From positions 799,509-863,508 of the forward strand of contig NZ_PGGN01000003.1 in assembly GCF_003010935.1 (NCBI RefSeq): a stretch of 64,000 nt of DNA, read 5' to 3'. The notes beneath the pieces were generated by a model, which worked only from the letters and a program-made list of their open reading frames with translations, was not told the DNA's origin and did not search any database. Shown in pieces: positions 26,409 through 34,607 of this stretch (the stretch's first letter is position 1; every line of letters starts with the position of its first letter). The translations under genes were made by a program, and so were the position numbers. This DNA comes from Phyllobacterium endophyticum (GTDB lineage Bacteria; Pseudomonadota; Alphaproteobacteria; Rhizobiales; Rhizobiaceae).

Positions 26409-27447
26409 ACTTCAGCAGTTTGCCACCATCCAGCGTGTTGCTCGCAACGAAGCCGGAGCACTGAGTGGTTTTCAGCGGCCTCAGATTGCTGGTCACATCA
26501 GGGAAATCCGGGACTATCTCGAAAAGCCGGAAGCCATCCTTCCCAATCCTATCGTGGTTGCATTTACCGACCGCGTCGAGGTTGGACCTGTCGATGCTGA
26601 CGGACGATGTGCGGTGACGATTGACCTTAAACTAGGCGCGCCCGGGCTCGTCGTCGATGGACAACAACGCCTGACAGCACTCTCCCAAGTCCACGACAAG
26701 GATTTCCAGATCTTCGTCTCGGCCGTGATCTGTGCGGATGAAGCCGAATTGCGCCGACAGTTTGTCCTCATTAACAACACACGACCATTGCCCAAATCTC
26801 TGATCTACGAACTGTTGCCCACTGTTCGGGGTTTGCCGCGCAGGCTTGGCGATCGCTCTCTTGCTGCGGAATTGGCTGCAAAGCTCAATTATGACCAGCA
26901 TTCATCGCTGAAGGGGTATATCTACCAGCACACCAACCCGACGGGTATTATCCGCGACACCGCCATTCAACGCGTGATCATCAACTCGGTCAGCGATGGC
27001 ATCATGCGCGAGATGGTCAAAGAGCCAAATGGCATAGAATTGTGCTTTGATCTGGTGAGTGAATTCTATCGGGCCGTTCAGTACGTATTTCGGGAAGAGT
27101 GGCGCGATCACACTCCAAAAACGTCACGCTTGGTCCATGGCGCAGGCATCATGGCCTTGGGATACGTTATGGAAATCCTGGCGCTCCTCGATGGGGCTAG
27201 GTCATGGCAAGATTTCGCCAGAGGCTTGGCGTGCCTCGTCGGCCGTACCGCATGGACATCCGGACAGTGGGACTTTGGCAATGGCGACCAGCGGCATTGG
27301 AAATCGGTGCAAAACGTCAATCGTGACATTGTCAGTCTGGCACAATACCTGAATACAATTGTAAGAAATGACGTCAAAGCGCGTCGGGCGGCTGCGGCCG
27401 AAGCACTTGACCTGGAAGTGTCGGTACTAAGCGCGAGGGCTCAATGA
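26326..27447 (+). CDS. DGQHR-domain protein 2, DpdB-like
   Basis: A 373-residue DGQHR protein paralogous to the one at 23923-25044. VDGQQRLTALSQV is the signature, preceded by GFQRPQIAGHIREIRDYL and followed by RRQFVLINNTRPLPKSLIYE; the end resembles the first copy (WTSGQWDFGNGDQRHWKSV). The start at 26326 is chosen over one nine bases earlier because GAAGTGAA precedes it. Either way it lies inside the dpdA 3' end. It is followed by queE with an ATGA overlap. Its direct link to dpdA and to the preQ0 genes makes it a good DpdB, but the first copy has the same claim. Confidence 0.75.
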   Translation: MTKLTFQAIQAKQSQTHTVLSFAVLASELQQFATIQRVARNEAGALSGFQRPQIAGHIREIRDYLEKPEAILPNPIVVAFTDRVEVGPVDADGRCAVTIDLKLGAPGLVVDGQQRLTALSQVHDKDFQIFVSAVICADEAELRRQFVLINNTRPLPKSLIYELLPTVRGLPRRLGDRSLAAELAAKLNYDQHSSLKGYIYQHTNPTGIIRDTAIQRVIINSVSDGIMREMVKEPNGIELCFDLVSEFYRAVQYVFREEWRDHTPKTSRLVHGAGIMALGYVMEILALLDGARSWQDFARGLACLVGRTAWTSGQWDFGNGDQRHWKSVQNVNRDIVSLAQYLNTIVRNDVKARRAAAAEALDLEVSVLSARAQ

Positions 27448-28076
27448 CCTATGCGGTAAAAGAGCTTTTCAAAACATTGCAAGGAGAAGGCGCGCAGGCC
27501 GGCCGCGCGGCAGTTTTCTGCCGCTTCGCCGGCTGCAATTTGTGGTCCGGCCGCGAGCAGGACCGCCACAGTGCGGTTTGTAAGTTTTGCGATACGGATT
27601 TCATTGGGATAGATGGTGAAGGCGGCGGGAAGTTTCGCGACGCCAGCGAGCTTGCTTCGGCGATCGCTCGGACATGGGGGAGCGCTGAGAGCAGGCGCTA
27701 TGTCGTCTTCACCGGCGGCGAACCGCTGCTGCAGATTGATGATGCGCTGATTGTGGCGGTCCACGAACACGGTTTCGAGATCGCAATCGAGACCAACGGG
27801 ACGATCGAACCGCCGGAGGGCATCGATTGGATCTGCGTCAGTCCGAAGGCCGGCGCGCCATTCAATCTCAAATTCGGCAGCGAACTGAAGCTCGTTTATC
27901 CGCAGGCGCAGTTGCTACCTGACGATCTCCCCGATGTTTCCTTCGAGCACTACTTCTTGCAGCCGATGGACGGACCGGAGCAGATCGAGAATATTGCGGC
28001 CGTGACGGCATTTTGTCTTGAAAACCCCCGCTGGCGGCTCAGCCTGCAGACACACAAAATGATCGGGATCCCATGA
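27444..28076 (+). CDS. queE: QueE, 7-carboxy-7-deazaguanine synthase
   Basis: A 210-residue radical-SAM enzyme that converts 6-carboxytetrahydropterin to 7-carboxy-7-deazaguanine, the second committed step to preQ0. The cluster-binding cysteines follow the CX14CX2C arrangement seen in one QueE subgroup: CNLWSGREQDRHSAVC then KFC. The N-terminus KELFKTLQGEGAQAGRAAVF is the family hallmark and FTGGEPLLQ is the radical-SAM GGE motif. The start overlaps the DGQHR gene and the stop overlaps queD (ATGA in both cases). Its presence here supplies preQ0 for DNA modification independently of the chromosomal queuosine pathway. Confidence 0.92.
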   Translation: MTYAVKELFKTLQGEGAQAGRAAVFCRFAGCNLWSGREQDRHSAVCKFCDTDFIGIDGEGGGKFRDASELASAIARTWGSAESRRYVVFTGGEPLLQIDDALIVAVHEHGFEIAIETNGTIEPPEGIDWICVSPKAGAPFNLKFGSELKLVYPQAQLLPDDLPDVSFEHYFLQPMDGPEQIENIAAVTAFCLENPRWRLSLQTHKMIGIP

Positions 28077-28429
28077 AAATCACACAAGCATTTACATTCG
28101 AGGCGGCCCACAGACTTCCGAATGTACCCACAACGCACAAATGCCACCGCATGCACGGACATTCTTATCGGGTCGAGTTGCAACTCAAAGGCGTCGTCGG
28201 TCCACGAACTGGATTTGTGATCGACTTCTTTGATGTGGAGAAAGTTTTCGGGCCGGTTCTCGAAGGCCTTGATCATCATACACTCAACGATATCGACGGT
28301 CTCGAAAACCCGACTGCAGAAAATATCGCTGTCTGGATTTGGCAGAAGGTCAAGCCGCTACTCGACGAGTTGAATTCCGTGAAGGTATTCGAAACGCCAT
28401 CCTGCTGGGCGGAATTTGAAGGCAATTAA
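28073..28429 (+). CDS. queD: QueD, 6-carboxytetrahydropterin synthase
   Basis: A 118-residue T-fold enzyme acting on dihydroneopterin triphosphate, the product of FolE. Zinc-binding and catalytic residues are visible: AAHRLPNVP supplies the first His, and [11 protein letters not shown] has the catalytic Cys and the HxH pair. [10 protein letters not shown] and [11 protein letters not shown] complete the family pattern. The length is normal for QueD. It is coupled to queE by ATGA overlap. No folE is present in the window, so GTP cyclohydrolase must come from elsewhere in the genome. Confidence 0.92.
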   Translation: MKITQAFTFEAAHRLPNVPTTHKCHRMHGHSYRVELQLKGVVGPRTGFVIDFFDVEKVFGPVLEGLDHHTLNDIDGLENPTAENIAVWIWQKVKPLLDELNSVKVFETPSCWAEFEGN

Positions 28430-28442
28430 AAGGAACTGGGCG

Positions 28443-29144
28443 ATGTCGACAACTGCACTTGTGTTGTTTTCGGGCGGCCAAGATTCAACGACCTGCTTGG
28501 CCTGGGCACTCGATCGCTTTGAACGCGTGGAAACCGTCGGTTTCGATTATGGTCAGCGCCATCGGATCGAGCTCGCGTGCCGGGATACGTTGCGCGCTGA
28601 ATTGAGCGCGCTCAATCCTGTATGGGCAGATCGCCTTGGAGATGATCACACGATATCGCTTGCGGCGCTCGGTGAGATCTCGGATACCGCGCTGACCAGC
28701 GGCATGCAGATCGAGATGTCCGAATCCGGACTTCCAAACACGTTCGTGCCGGGCCGAAACTTGATATTTCTGACCTTTGCGGCGGCCCTGGCCTATCGGC
28801 GAGGCCTGAAGCATATCGTTGGGGGAATGTGCGAGACGGATTATTCCGGTTATCCCGACTGCCGTGACGATACGATCAAAGCCTTGCAGGTGGCGCTCAA
28901 CATCGGAATGGAAAAGCGTTTCGTCCTCGACACGCCGTTGATGTGGATCGACAAAGCGCAAACCTGGCAACTGGCCAAGGATTTGGGTGGCCGGGCCCTG
29001 GTGGATATCATCGTGAAGGATAGCCACACCTGCTATCTCGGCGAGCGTGGCGAGTTTCATGATTGGGGTTATGGCTGTGGCACCTGCCCGGCCTGTGATC
29101 TGCGGGCAAAAGGCCACGAAAAATTCGTCGCCGAAGAAGAGTGA
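28443..29144 (+). CDS. queC: QueC, 7-cyano-7-deazaguanine (preQ0) synthase
   Basis: A 233-residue ATP-dependent synthetase that turns the carboxylate of CDG into the nitrile of preQ0 with ammonia. The PP-loop [14 protein letters not shown] is at residues ~9-22, followed by [19 protein letters not shown] and the C-terminal zinc site (SHTCY... [13 protein letters not shown], four Cys). The ATG at 28443 is chosen because AAAAGGAA precedes it; an earlier in-frame ATG lies in the end of queD. It completes the queE-queD-queC set that makes the base used by DpdA. Confidence 0.92.
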   Translation: MSTTALVLFSGGQDSTTCLAWALDRFERVETVGFDYGQRHRIELACRDTLRAELSALNPVWADRLGDDHTISLAALGEISDTALTSGMQIEMSESGLPNTFVPGRNLIFLTFAAALAYRRGLKHIVGGMCETDYSGYPDCRDDTIKALQVALNIGMEKRFVLDTPLMWIDKAQTWQLAKDLGGRALVDIIVKDSHTCYLGERGEFHDWGYGCGTCPACDLRAKGHEKFVAEEE

Positions 29145-29156
29145 CAAGGAGGGCGG

Positions 29157-29720
29157 ATGACGACGCGCAACAGGCAGTGGATCGAGGGCGGAATCTTTCT
29201 GGCTGGCTTTGCCGCCTGCATCCCACTCGCCAATTATATGATCGGTCATGTCGGCACGATCTGCGTCCCTGACGGTCCCTGCCTTATCCCCGTCGGCTTT
29301 GGTCTGACGGCACCGAGCGGGGTACTGCTTGTCGGGCTTGCGCTCGTTCTGCGTGACCTGGTGCAGCGTCGCCTCGGCCTTCTGTGGTCACTCGGAGCGA
29401 TCATTGTTGGCGCGTTCCTGTCGACGACCTTCACGGCGCCATCTTTGGCGCTGGCCTCTGCGAGCGCCTTCGTTACCTCCGAGCTTGCTGACCTACTGGT
29501 GTTCACGCCTCTCCAGAAAAAGGGCCTGATCAAAGCGGCTTTTGCAAGCAGCATTGTCGGCCTCATCGTCGACAGCGTGATGTTTCTTTGGCTGGCATTT
29601 GGTTCGCTTGATTTTCTGGCTGGACAGGTTCTAGGGAAATTGATCATGGTTGTATTGACGCTTCCAATGCTGTTCTGGATCCGCAACCGAGACCGGCGAT
29701 TGGGGCTGATGGCAGTATGA
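29157..29720 (+). CDS. yhhQ: YhhQ/VUT-family queuosine precursor transporter
   Basis: A 187-residue inner-membrane protein with about six hydrophobic segments (IFLAGFAACIPLANYMI; GVLLVGLALVLRDLVQRRLG; AFVTSELADLLVFTPLQKKG). The RD-LVQ and ELADL.VFTPL elements are conserved in the family of preQ0/preQ1 transporters represented by YhhQ. The ATG follows AAGGAGGGCGG. In this operon it probably imports deazapurine precursor for DNA modification. The stop overlaps the next gene by ATGA. A decayed second copy of its 3' half lies 1.7 kb downstream. Confidence 0.8.
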   Translation: MTTRNRQWIEGGIFLAGFAACIPLANYMIGHVGTICVPDGPCLIPVGFGLTAPSGVLLVGLALVLRDLVQRRLGLLWSLGAIIVGAFLSTTFTAPSLALASASAFVTSELADLLVFTPLQKKGLIKAAFASSIVGLIVDSVMFLWLAFGSLDFLAGQVLGKLIMVVLTLPMLFWIRNRDRRLGLMAV

Positions 29721-30631
29721 CGACAGAGGCCGATGATAAATTGGGATGCGCGCAGGCCATTTTTGAGGCCATTGCTGGCAAGTCCATCTCTTTCTTTCCT
29801 CGGGCCGACGACAATCGCGCTCCTGGCAGGCTCCGGACGCTCACCGACAAAGAAGCGATCGAAGCGATCAGTGCCGAGGTAAAACACTTAGCGCCTGACG
29901 AAGACACGCTCGAGGACGCGCTGAAGGTCGCTCGCGAGTCTCTCGACGAAGTCACTGCCCAAACCAACTATCAGGACGGAAAAGCCACGCGCCTTCTGAC
30001 CATCCTAACCTTTATGTCGGCATTTTCCGGTTTCGCCTTCAATAGACTAGCGGATGGCTATCCACTCTCGATCATCTCCTGGGTGGATAAAAGGTCTTCG
30101 TTCAACAGCGGCTTGGTTGTGGTCAGCTATTTGCTCTTCGCAGCGTTTGCCTTGCTCGCCACCTCTGGGGCGCTGGTGACGTTTCATGCGATCCGGGCTC
30201 GCTTCCGCTACCCAAGAGCAGCCGCGAAGGACAGGCCTCCGGCATCTATGCTTTTTTGGATGGGGATCTCGCGCACTCAGCCAAACAGGTGGGCAAAAGC
30301 CTTCATTGATCCTGCCGATCCTAAAAAAGTCGCACCGGAACTGCGCATTGAATACCTTAGGAACTACATTGTCGAAACCTATCTAGTCGCCGCCAAGGTC
30401 GCAGACAAAGTTAGGTTTCTGGAGCCGGCGCAGCGCATCCAGTCTTGGGCGATCAAGGCCCTGTTCTTTTGGATTATTGTAACGGCTTTCGTATTTGCCT
30501 TTGTGCAGCCGGTAAAAAAGGAGTCTAATCCGGTGATTCGAATAGAAACGCCGATCTCCTCGGTGTGTATCACTGGTGGAAACAATGTCTCCACGGCAGC
30601 AAACGGCCAGCCTTGCAGCCCCTCGCCTTGA
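29717..30631 (+). CDS. hypothetical three-helix membrane protein in the dpd operon
   Basis: A 304-residue protein. Residues 1-90 are soluble and acidic, with a helix that runs into QTNYQDGKATRLLTILTFMS, the first membrane helix (~93-110). A second helix is near 130-155 (GLVVVSYLLFAAFALLATSG), a cytoplasmic loop follows, and a third is near 245-265 (IKALFFWIIVTAFVFAFVQ). The DGKA-helix arrangement recalls SLATT and Pycsar-TM effector proteins, a weak resemblance. It overlaps the transporter stop (ATGA) and is overlapped by the HAD gene, so it is translated as part of the modification operon. No dpd protein I know matches it. It may be an accessory effector or simply cargo. Confidence 0.6.
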   Translation: MTTEADDKLGCAQAIFEAIAGKSISFFPRADDNRAPGRLRTLTDKEAIEAISAEVKHLAPDEDTLEDALKVARESLDEVTAQTNYQDGKATRLLTILTFMSAFSGFAFNRLADGYPLSIISWVDKRSSFNSGLVVVSYLLFAAFALLATSGALVTFHAIRARFRYPRAAAKDRPPASMLFWMGISRTQPNRWAKAFIDPADPKKVAPELRIEYLRNYIVETYLVAAKVADKVRFLEPAQRIQSWAIKALFFWIIVTAFVFAFVQPVKKESNPVIRIETPISSVCITGGNNVSTAANGQPCSPSP

Positions 30632-31406
30632 CACGGGTCGCGCGGGACCGCTGGTCCTGATTGACGCGGACAATACCCTCTGGGACACAGATGGCGTTTT
30701 TGCGGAAGCGCAATTGGGTCTTCTGGAGGCAGTCGAGCATGCTGCCAATCTGGCTGGTCCTAAGGCCGACCGCCTAGAGTTCGTTCGGGAATTCGATCAG
30801 AAATTGGCCCAAAAGCATCATCTTGGACTTCGCTACCCTACCCGCCTGCTGATCGACGCGTTGACGCTCGGACTACGGGGCGTGGGCTCCCAAGAGGCTG
30901 TGCGGCGTGCTTGGAGCAACGGTGCGGATTCGGGTCTCGACCGTGCTTTGGTGGGTAAGATGGAGAGCGACTTCTTCGCAAACATCGCAAAACAACCAAA
31001 GCTCCATGTCGGCGTCATTAAGGGTTTGCGCGACCTTGCCTCCATCGGCGCGACGTCGGTCGTTTTCACGGAAGGGAGTCGCAAGCGTGTGATGCGCACG
31101 ATCGAATCGCACCAACTCAGCGGGTTCGTAGACCGTGTCTTTGAAGCGCCAAAAACGGTCCGCATGTTTGAGCGAGTGAAGAAACTGGCGACGGTAAACC
31201 AGTCAATCTATGTGATTGGCGATCAGCTTACCCGCGACATCCGACCTGCAAACGAGGCTGGTGTCAAGACCATCTATATACCTGGCGGCTTTCAGCCGAA
31301 GTGGGAGTTCGAAGCCGGCGCCCTGCCGACGTTCCAAGCCCCCTCGTTCGATGCGGCGGTTACTTTCCTGCTTCACTCCGAAGATGATGCCCGCCCGACC
31401 AATTAG
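30585..31406 (+). CDS. HAD-superfamily hydrolase
   Basis: A ~273-residue haloacid-dehalogenase-fold phosphatase. Motif I is LIDADNTLWDTD (nucleophile and acid Asp), motif II is SVVFTEGSRKR with Thr, and motif IV is YVIGDQLTRDIRPANEAG with the metal-binding Asp pair. A cap region of ~120 residues lies between motifs I and II, as in subclass IA. Start codons at 30576 (GTG) and 30585 (ATG) both sit inside the end of the membrane-protein gene; the ATG has TGGTGGA upstream. The substrate is unknown. It is not part of any dpd gene list I know, so the HAD/membrane pair is an addition to the cluster. Confidence 0.75.
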   Translation: MSPRQQTASLAAPRLDTGRAGPLVLIDADNTLWDTDGVFAEAQLGLLEAVEHAANLAGPKADRLEFVREFDQKLAQKHHLGLRYPTRLLIDALTLGLRGVGSQEAVRRAWSNGADSGLDRALVGKMESDFFANIAKQPKLHVGVIKGLRDLASIGATSVVFTEGSRKRVMRTIESHQLSGFVDRVFEAPKTVRMFERVKKLATVNQSIYVIGDQLTRDIRPANEAGVKTIYIPGGFQPKWEFEAGALPTFQAPSFDAAVTFLLHSEDDARPTN

Positions 31407-31458
31407 GCGGTTAAAACCCGGACTATTTGCGGGTCCAGAACAGGACGCAATCGTCACC

Positions 31459-31687
31459 GACCTCCTCGTATTCACGCCGCTCGAGAAGAAGGGGCTCGTG
31501 AAGGCTGCTTTTGTCAGCAGTGTTGACGGCCTCATCGTCGACAGCAGAATGTTTCTTGGCTCGTCTTCGGCTCGCTCGATTTCCTAGCTGGCCGAGTTGT
31601 CAGTAAACTTATCACGGTGATCGCGACAATACCGGTTCTAATCTGGATCCGGAGCCGAGATCGGCGTCTGGGGCTATCGCAAGCATG
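31459..31687 (+). pseudogene. decayed second copy of the YhhQ-type transporter 3' end
   Basis: The reading gives DLLVFTPLEKKGLVKAAFVS, LIVDSRMFL and, after a one-base loss near 31553, GSLDFLAGRVVSKLITV and IRSRDRRLGLSQA, then TGA. This matches in order the last ~75 residues of the intact transporter at 29157-29720, with many base differences. There is no 5' half. The two related ends flank the membrane/HAD pair like bookends. Confidence 0.75.
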
Positions 31688-31797
31688 AATCAGATCTGCA
31701 GGATCACCCTAACATCTGGTCAGGGGCGGCCACATCGATTACTCGATCATTTGACCCGATCACCCGCTTCGGAGTTCGGAGGTGGTAATTTTCAGCT

Positions 31798-34071
31798 TCA
31801 GTTGAGCCGATCGAGGACTGCCCGTAGGATGCTCGCCGTTCCTTTACCCGGCGCCCAGATCGGCTCTTTACCGACCAGCGCATCCTTCACGCAGTAGAAG
31901 GCTTGATGGCTACTGCTCTTCCAGGCGAAGACGAACAGGTCTGCAGTCTTGGCGAGATTCGTCAGTTGAGTCGTCGCGACCAGGTCCGAATTGACGACCA
32001 CTTTGCAGCCGGGAAACAGCTTTTCAAGCGCGATTTTCGCCCGACTGCCCGCCGCTTCGGCCAGCGTGTAGATTCCGATTGTCCTGCCCTCAAGGTTGGG
32101 CAGAGCAGCGGCGGCAACGTCGTCCAGGCCTTGCTCGCGCTTGAGGGCGTTGACCGCCTCGGGCCCGACGCCATAGTCTTTCGCCAGCGTGTCGACCGAA
32201 ACTAGATCAGCTGGCGCCAGTCGATGGGCAAAACCGGCGGCTTGGCCAAGCACCTGGAGAAAAAGCCTCAGCCGGGCGTCGCGGGCCTGATCCGACGGGC
32301 TGGGAAGGATCGCGAGCGACTCAGCGACGTCGAGGCTCCACGGCAGATAGGCGTAGGAGCCGATCCTCTTCTGCACATCTTCGAGATCATTCATCAGCGA
32401 CACGTACTCGGATGATGACAATCCCTGCTCGATTAGCAATGTCGTCAACTGTGCGAGTAGGTCGAGGTCCGATCGTGATAGCGTATCGCTCACCGCGATC
32501 AGCAGGAACAGCAACGACGCGATCGGCTTCGCTGCCGGCGACACCTTCACGTCATCGGGGAAGAAGCCCGCGAAGATCTGGGGAACGGCAGCGCGAGCGA
32601 TCGCGCTGGCCTCGCCGTCGAGGCCGCCGATGATATCGACGAACTGCTGGGCGAGTGGACTGCTTTCTCTTATCTCTGACGCATTCCAGTTGGTCGGAGC
32701 GGATTGCACGTCGCGCTCGGCGACGACGAGATTTCGCCCCGCCTGCAACTGCTGTGCCCACCGCAACCAAGGGCTGACCACGGCTGCGGGCGTCGGTTCG
32801 GCTCGCGCAGGCGTTGCACCGTCGGTCTGCGATTGCCTCAGGCTCTCGATTTTCGCCGCGACGGCGGGCGCCAAAGAATCGAGGAGCGCCGGGTCGGAGC
32901 CTTCGAGTAGCGCAATGAAACGATCCTGAGCCTCGTCGGTCCCGATCGTTCCCACGCAGGACACCAACCTGCTGATAGTCTTCCTGCTCGGCGGCAGCCG
33001 CATGTAAAATTCGAAGGCGCGATCGATCTGCCCGTCGTCAAATGCTTCGTCCGCCTCGTCCAACGTCGTGGCAGATGGGGACTTGGGCTCTGCGACAGGA
33101 GCCGGCTCGAACACCGCGGTTTGCGTTCCTGCAGGCAACAGCGCGAGGAGCGAAGCGACGATCGCCAGGTCTGGGCTCGGTTGCATTTGCTCGAACAGCG
33201 CGAACGCCTTGACCACGCGTGGTGCGCGAATGCCCCGACGCGACGCAAACAGTTTGGGATACGGTGTTGCGACGTGAACGGTGAAGGCTTCGCGCAGCGC
33301 GGCCGGATCGCCACTCGCCTCCGCCTCGTCGACATAGGTGCGGTAGAGCGCCTCGATCAGGTCTGCGAGAATCTGCGGCGGAAGGGCAAGATCCGCGAGC
33401 GTCTTGATGAGCCAGTGATCGCGCGCGATCTGCGGCCAGAGCCCGAGGCCCGCGCTCAGCCTCACGTCGAGGTATTTGAGGTTCTCCTCGCTGAGGCGTC
33501 CGGTCTGCTTCAACTCGGCGATCATTGCCTCGGCCTGCGTCTCGTCGCCAGTCAGCAGCGCGCGCTCGAAGTCGCCACGGATCGCTCCGACCGGGCGGAT
33601 CTGCGCGCGTGTCACTCGCGGCTTTCGCTCGAGCAGCGCTGCAAAATCACCTAAGCGGTCGGCAATCGTCCGCATTGCTGCGGCATCGGGTCCGGTGAAG
33701 CGATATACAGTCCCACCAAAGCGGCTGCGAAGCGCGGCCGCCATCGGATCTGGGGCATCGCTTGGCACTCGGTCGCAGCGACTCAGCCATGTCGGCCCAA
33801 GCCACGCATTGAGTTCGTCCCCGAGTTCATATCCGCCTGCGGCTCCTTGCGTAGTGGCATACCAGCCCGTCACCTCTCCGCCACGCACGAACGGAAGTAC
33901 CAGCGGCGCGTTGGCTTTCTCGACGCCGAGATGGGTGAGCCATCGCCGAACCTGATCCGCCTGTTCCGCAGGGGCGGAGCCGCTGAGAAGCGACCTCCAA
34001 CTCAGCTCGTTGGGAGATACGAAGAAGCCCTCTAGCCATTCTTGCTCACTCGCGGGCAGATGTTCGATCAT
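31798..34071 (-). CDS. dpdD: DpdD, restriction-associated protein of the dpd system
   Basis: A 757-residue protein, last gene of the leftward restriction operon. It opens MIEHLPASEQEWLEGFFVSP, has a long helical middle and a C-terminal Rossmann-like region (IGIYTLAEAAGSRAKIALEK, then TADLFVFAWKSSSHQAFYCV) that is distinctive of DpdD. No nuclease or ATPase motif is visible, so its biochemical role is unknown. In Salmonella Montevideo dpdD was among the genes involved in the restriction-like phenotype. Its ATG overlaps the dpdK stop (ATGA at 34068-34071). The assignment rests on size, C-terminal region and synteny. Confidence 0.8.
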   Translation of the reverse strand: MIEHLPASEQEWLEGFFVSPNELSWRSLLSGSAPAEQADQVRRWLTHLGVEKANAPLVLPFVRGGEVTGWYATTQGAAGGYELGDELNAWLGPTWLSRCDRVPSDAPDPMAAALRSRFGGTVYRFTGPDAAAMRTIADRLGDFAALLERKPRVTRAQIRPVGAIRGDFERALLTGDETQAEAMIAELKQTGRLSEENLKYLDVRLSAGLGLWPQIARDHWLIKTLADLALPPQILADLIEALYRTYVDEAEASGDPAALREAFTVHVATPYPKLFASRRGIRAPRVVKAFALFEQMQPSPDLAIVASLLALLPAGTQTAVFEPAPVAEPKSPSATTLDEADEAFDDGQIDRAFEFYMRLPPSRKTISRLVSCVGTIGTDEAQDRFIALLEGSDPALLDSLAPAVAAKIESLRQSQTDGATPARAEPTPAAVVSPWLRWAQQLQAGRNLVVAERDVQSAPTNWNASEIRESSPLAQQFVDIIGGLDGEASAIARAAVPQIFAGFFPDDVKVSPAAKPIASLLFLLIAVSDTLSRSDLDLLAQLTTLLIEQGLSSSEYVSLMNDLEDVQKRIGSYAYLPWSLDVAESLAILPSPSDQARDARLRLFLQVLGQAAGFAHRLAPADLVSVDTLAKDYGVGPEAVNALKREQGLDDVAAAALPNLEGRTIGIYTLAEAAGSRAKIALEKLFPGCKVVVNSDLVATTQLTNLAKTADLFVFAWKSSSHQAFYCVKDALVGKEPIWAPGKGTASILRAVLDRLN

Positions 34072-34607
34072 GCGGCCTTGCCCACATATGATTCAAAGTT
34101 GATCTGTGCTTCGGCGAGCGTCTTCGGCGTGGTGTCGTAGACCACCATCTCGTCGTTCAATTCGAGGCCGTTGTAAGTGAGGTTCATCGACCCGGTGAGC
34201 AGTCCTCGTTTGAGCAGCACGCCCTTAATGTGAAGATGCTGTCGCCGGACGACGCACAACTTGTCAGTGAGGCCGGCCTCGTCGGCTGCCGTCGCGAGCG
34301 CATTGATTAGCGGATCGTTGTGATCGTCTAAGCTCGTTGCAATGCCGAGCGCCGTGCCGCGCGCCATGACGTCGGTCAGAACCTCGACCAATCTGATCTC
34401 GCGGCTGCCCCACTCCGGATTGATCGAGCCGAAACCGCCTGCGCGGTTGTCGAATAACACCACGTTGCTGATCCAGGGGCTGACCAGCCAAGCGCGCTCT
34501 CCGCCCGGCGCAAGGAGTTCGCCGAGGAACATCATTTGCAGGAGTTCACGAATGAGATTTTGGCTGGTCACCGCGCTCTTGAAGATCCGTCGCGTCTCAA
34601 AGCTCAT
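34068..34607 (-). CDS. dpdK: DpdK, phospholipase-D-like protein
   Basis: A 179-residue PLD-fold protein with one visible HKD-type motif: HLHIKGVLLKRGLLTGSMNL (HxK plus downstream GSxN). SPWISNVVLFDN near residue 45 is the strand before the active site. Single-motif PLD proteins act as dimers, as in nucleases of the BfiI/Nuc type, so DpdK is a good candidate for the DNA-cutting subunit. The start at 34607 is chosen because it overlaps the dpdJ stop (ATGA) and because the longer in-frame extension to 34808 is the antiparallel of dpdJ coding sequence. It is followed by dpdD with an ATGA overlap. Confidence 0.85.
   Translation of the reverse strand: MSFETRRIFKSAVTSQNLIRELLQMMFLGELLAPGGERAWLVSPWISNVVLFDNRAGGFGSINPEWGSREIRLVEVLTDVMARGTALGIATSLDDHNDPLINALATAADEAGLTDKLCVVRRQHLHIKGVLLKRGLLTGSMNLTYNGLELNDEMVVYDTTPKTLAEAQINFESYVGKAA

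Noticed and set aside
31450..31687. A separate small membrane-protein gene after the HAD gene
   Set aside because: It lacks a start and matches only the 3' end of the transporter with a frameshift, so it was called a pseudogene.
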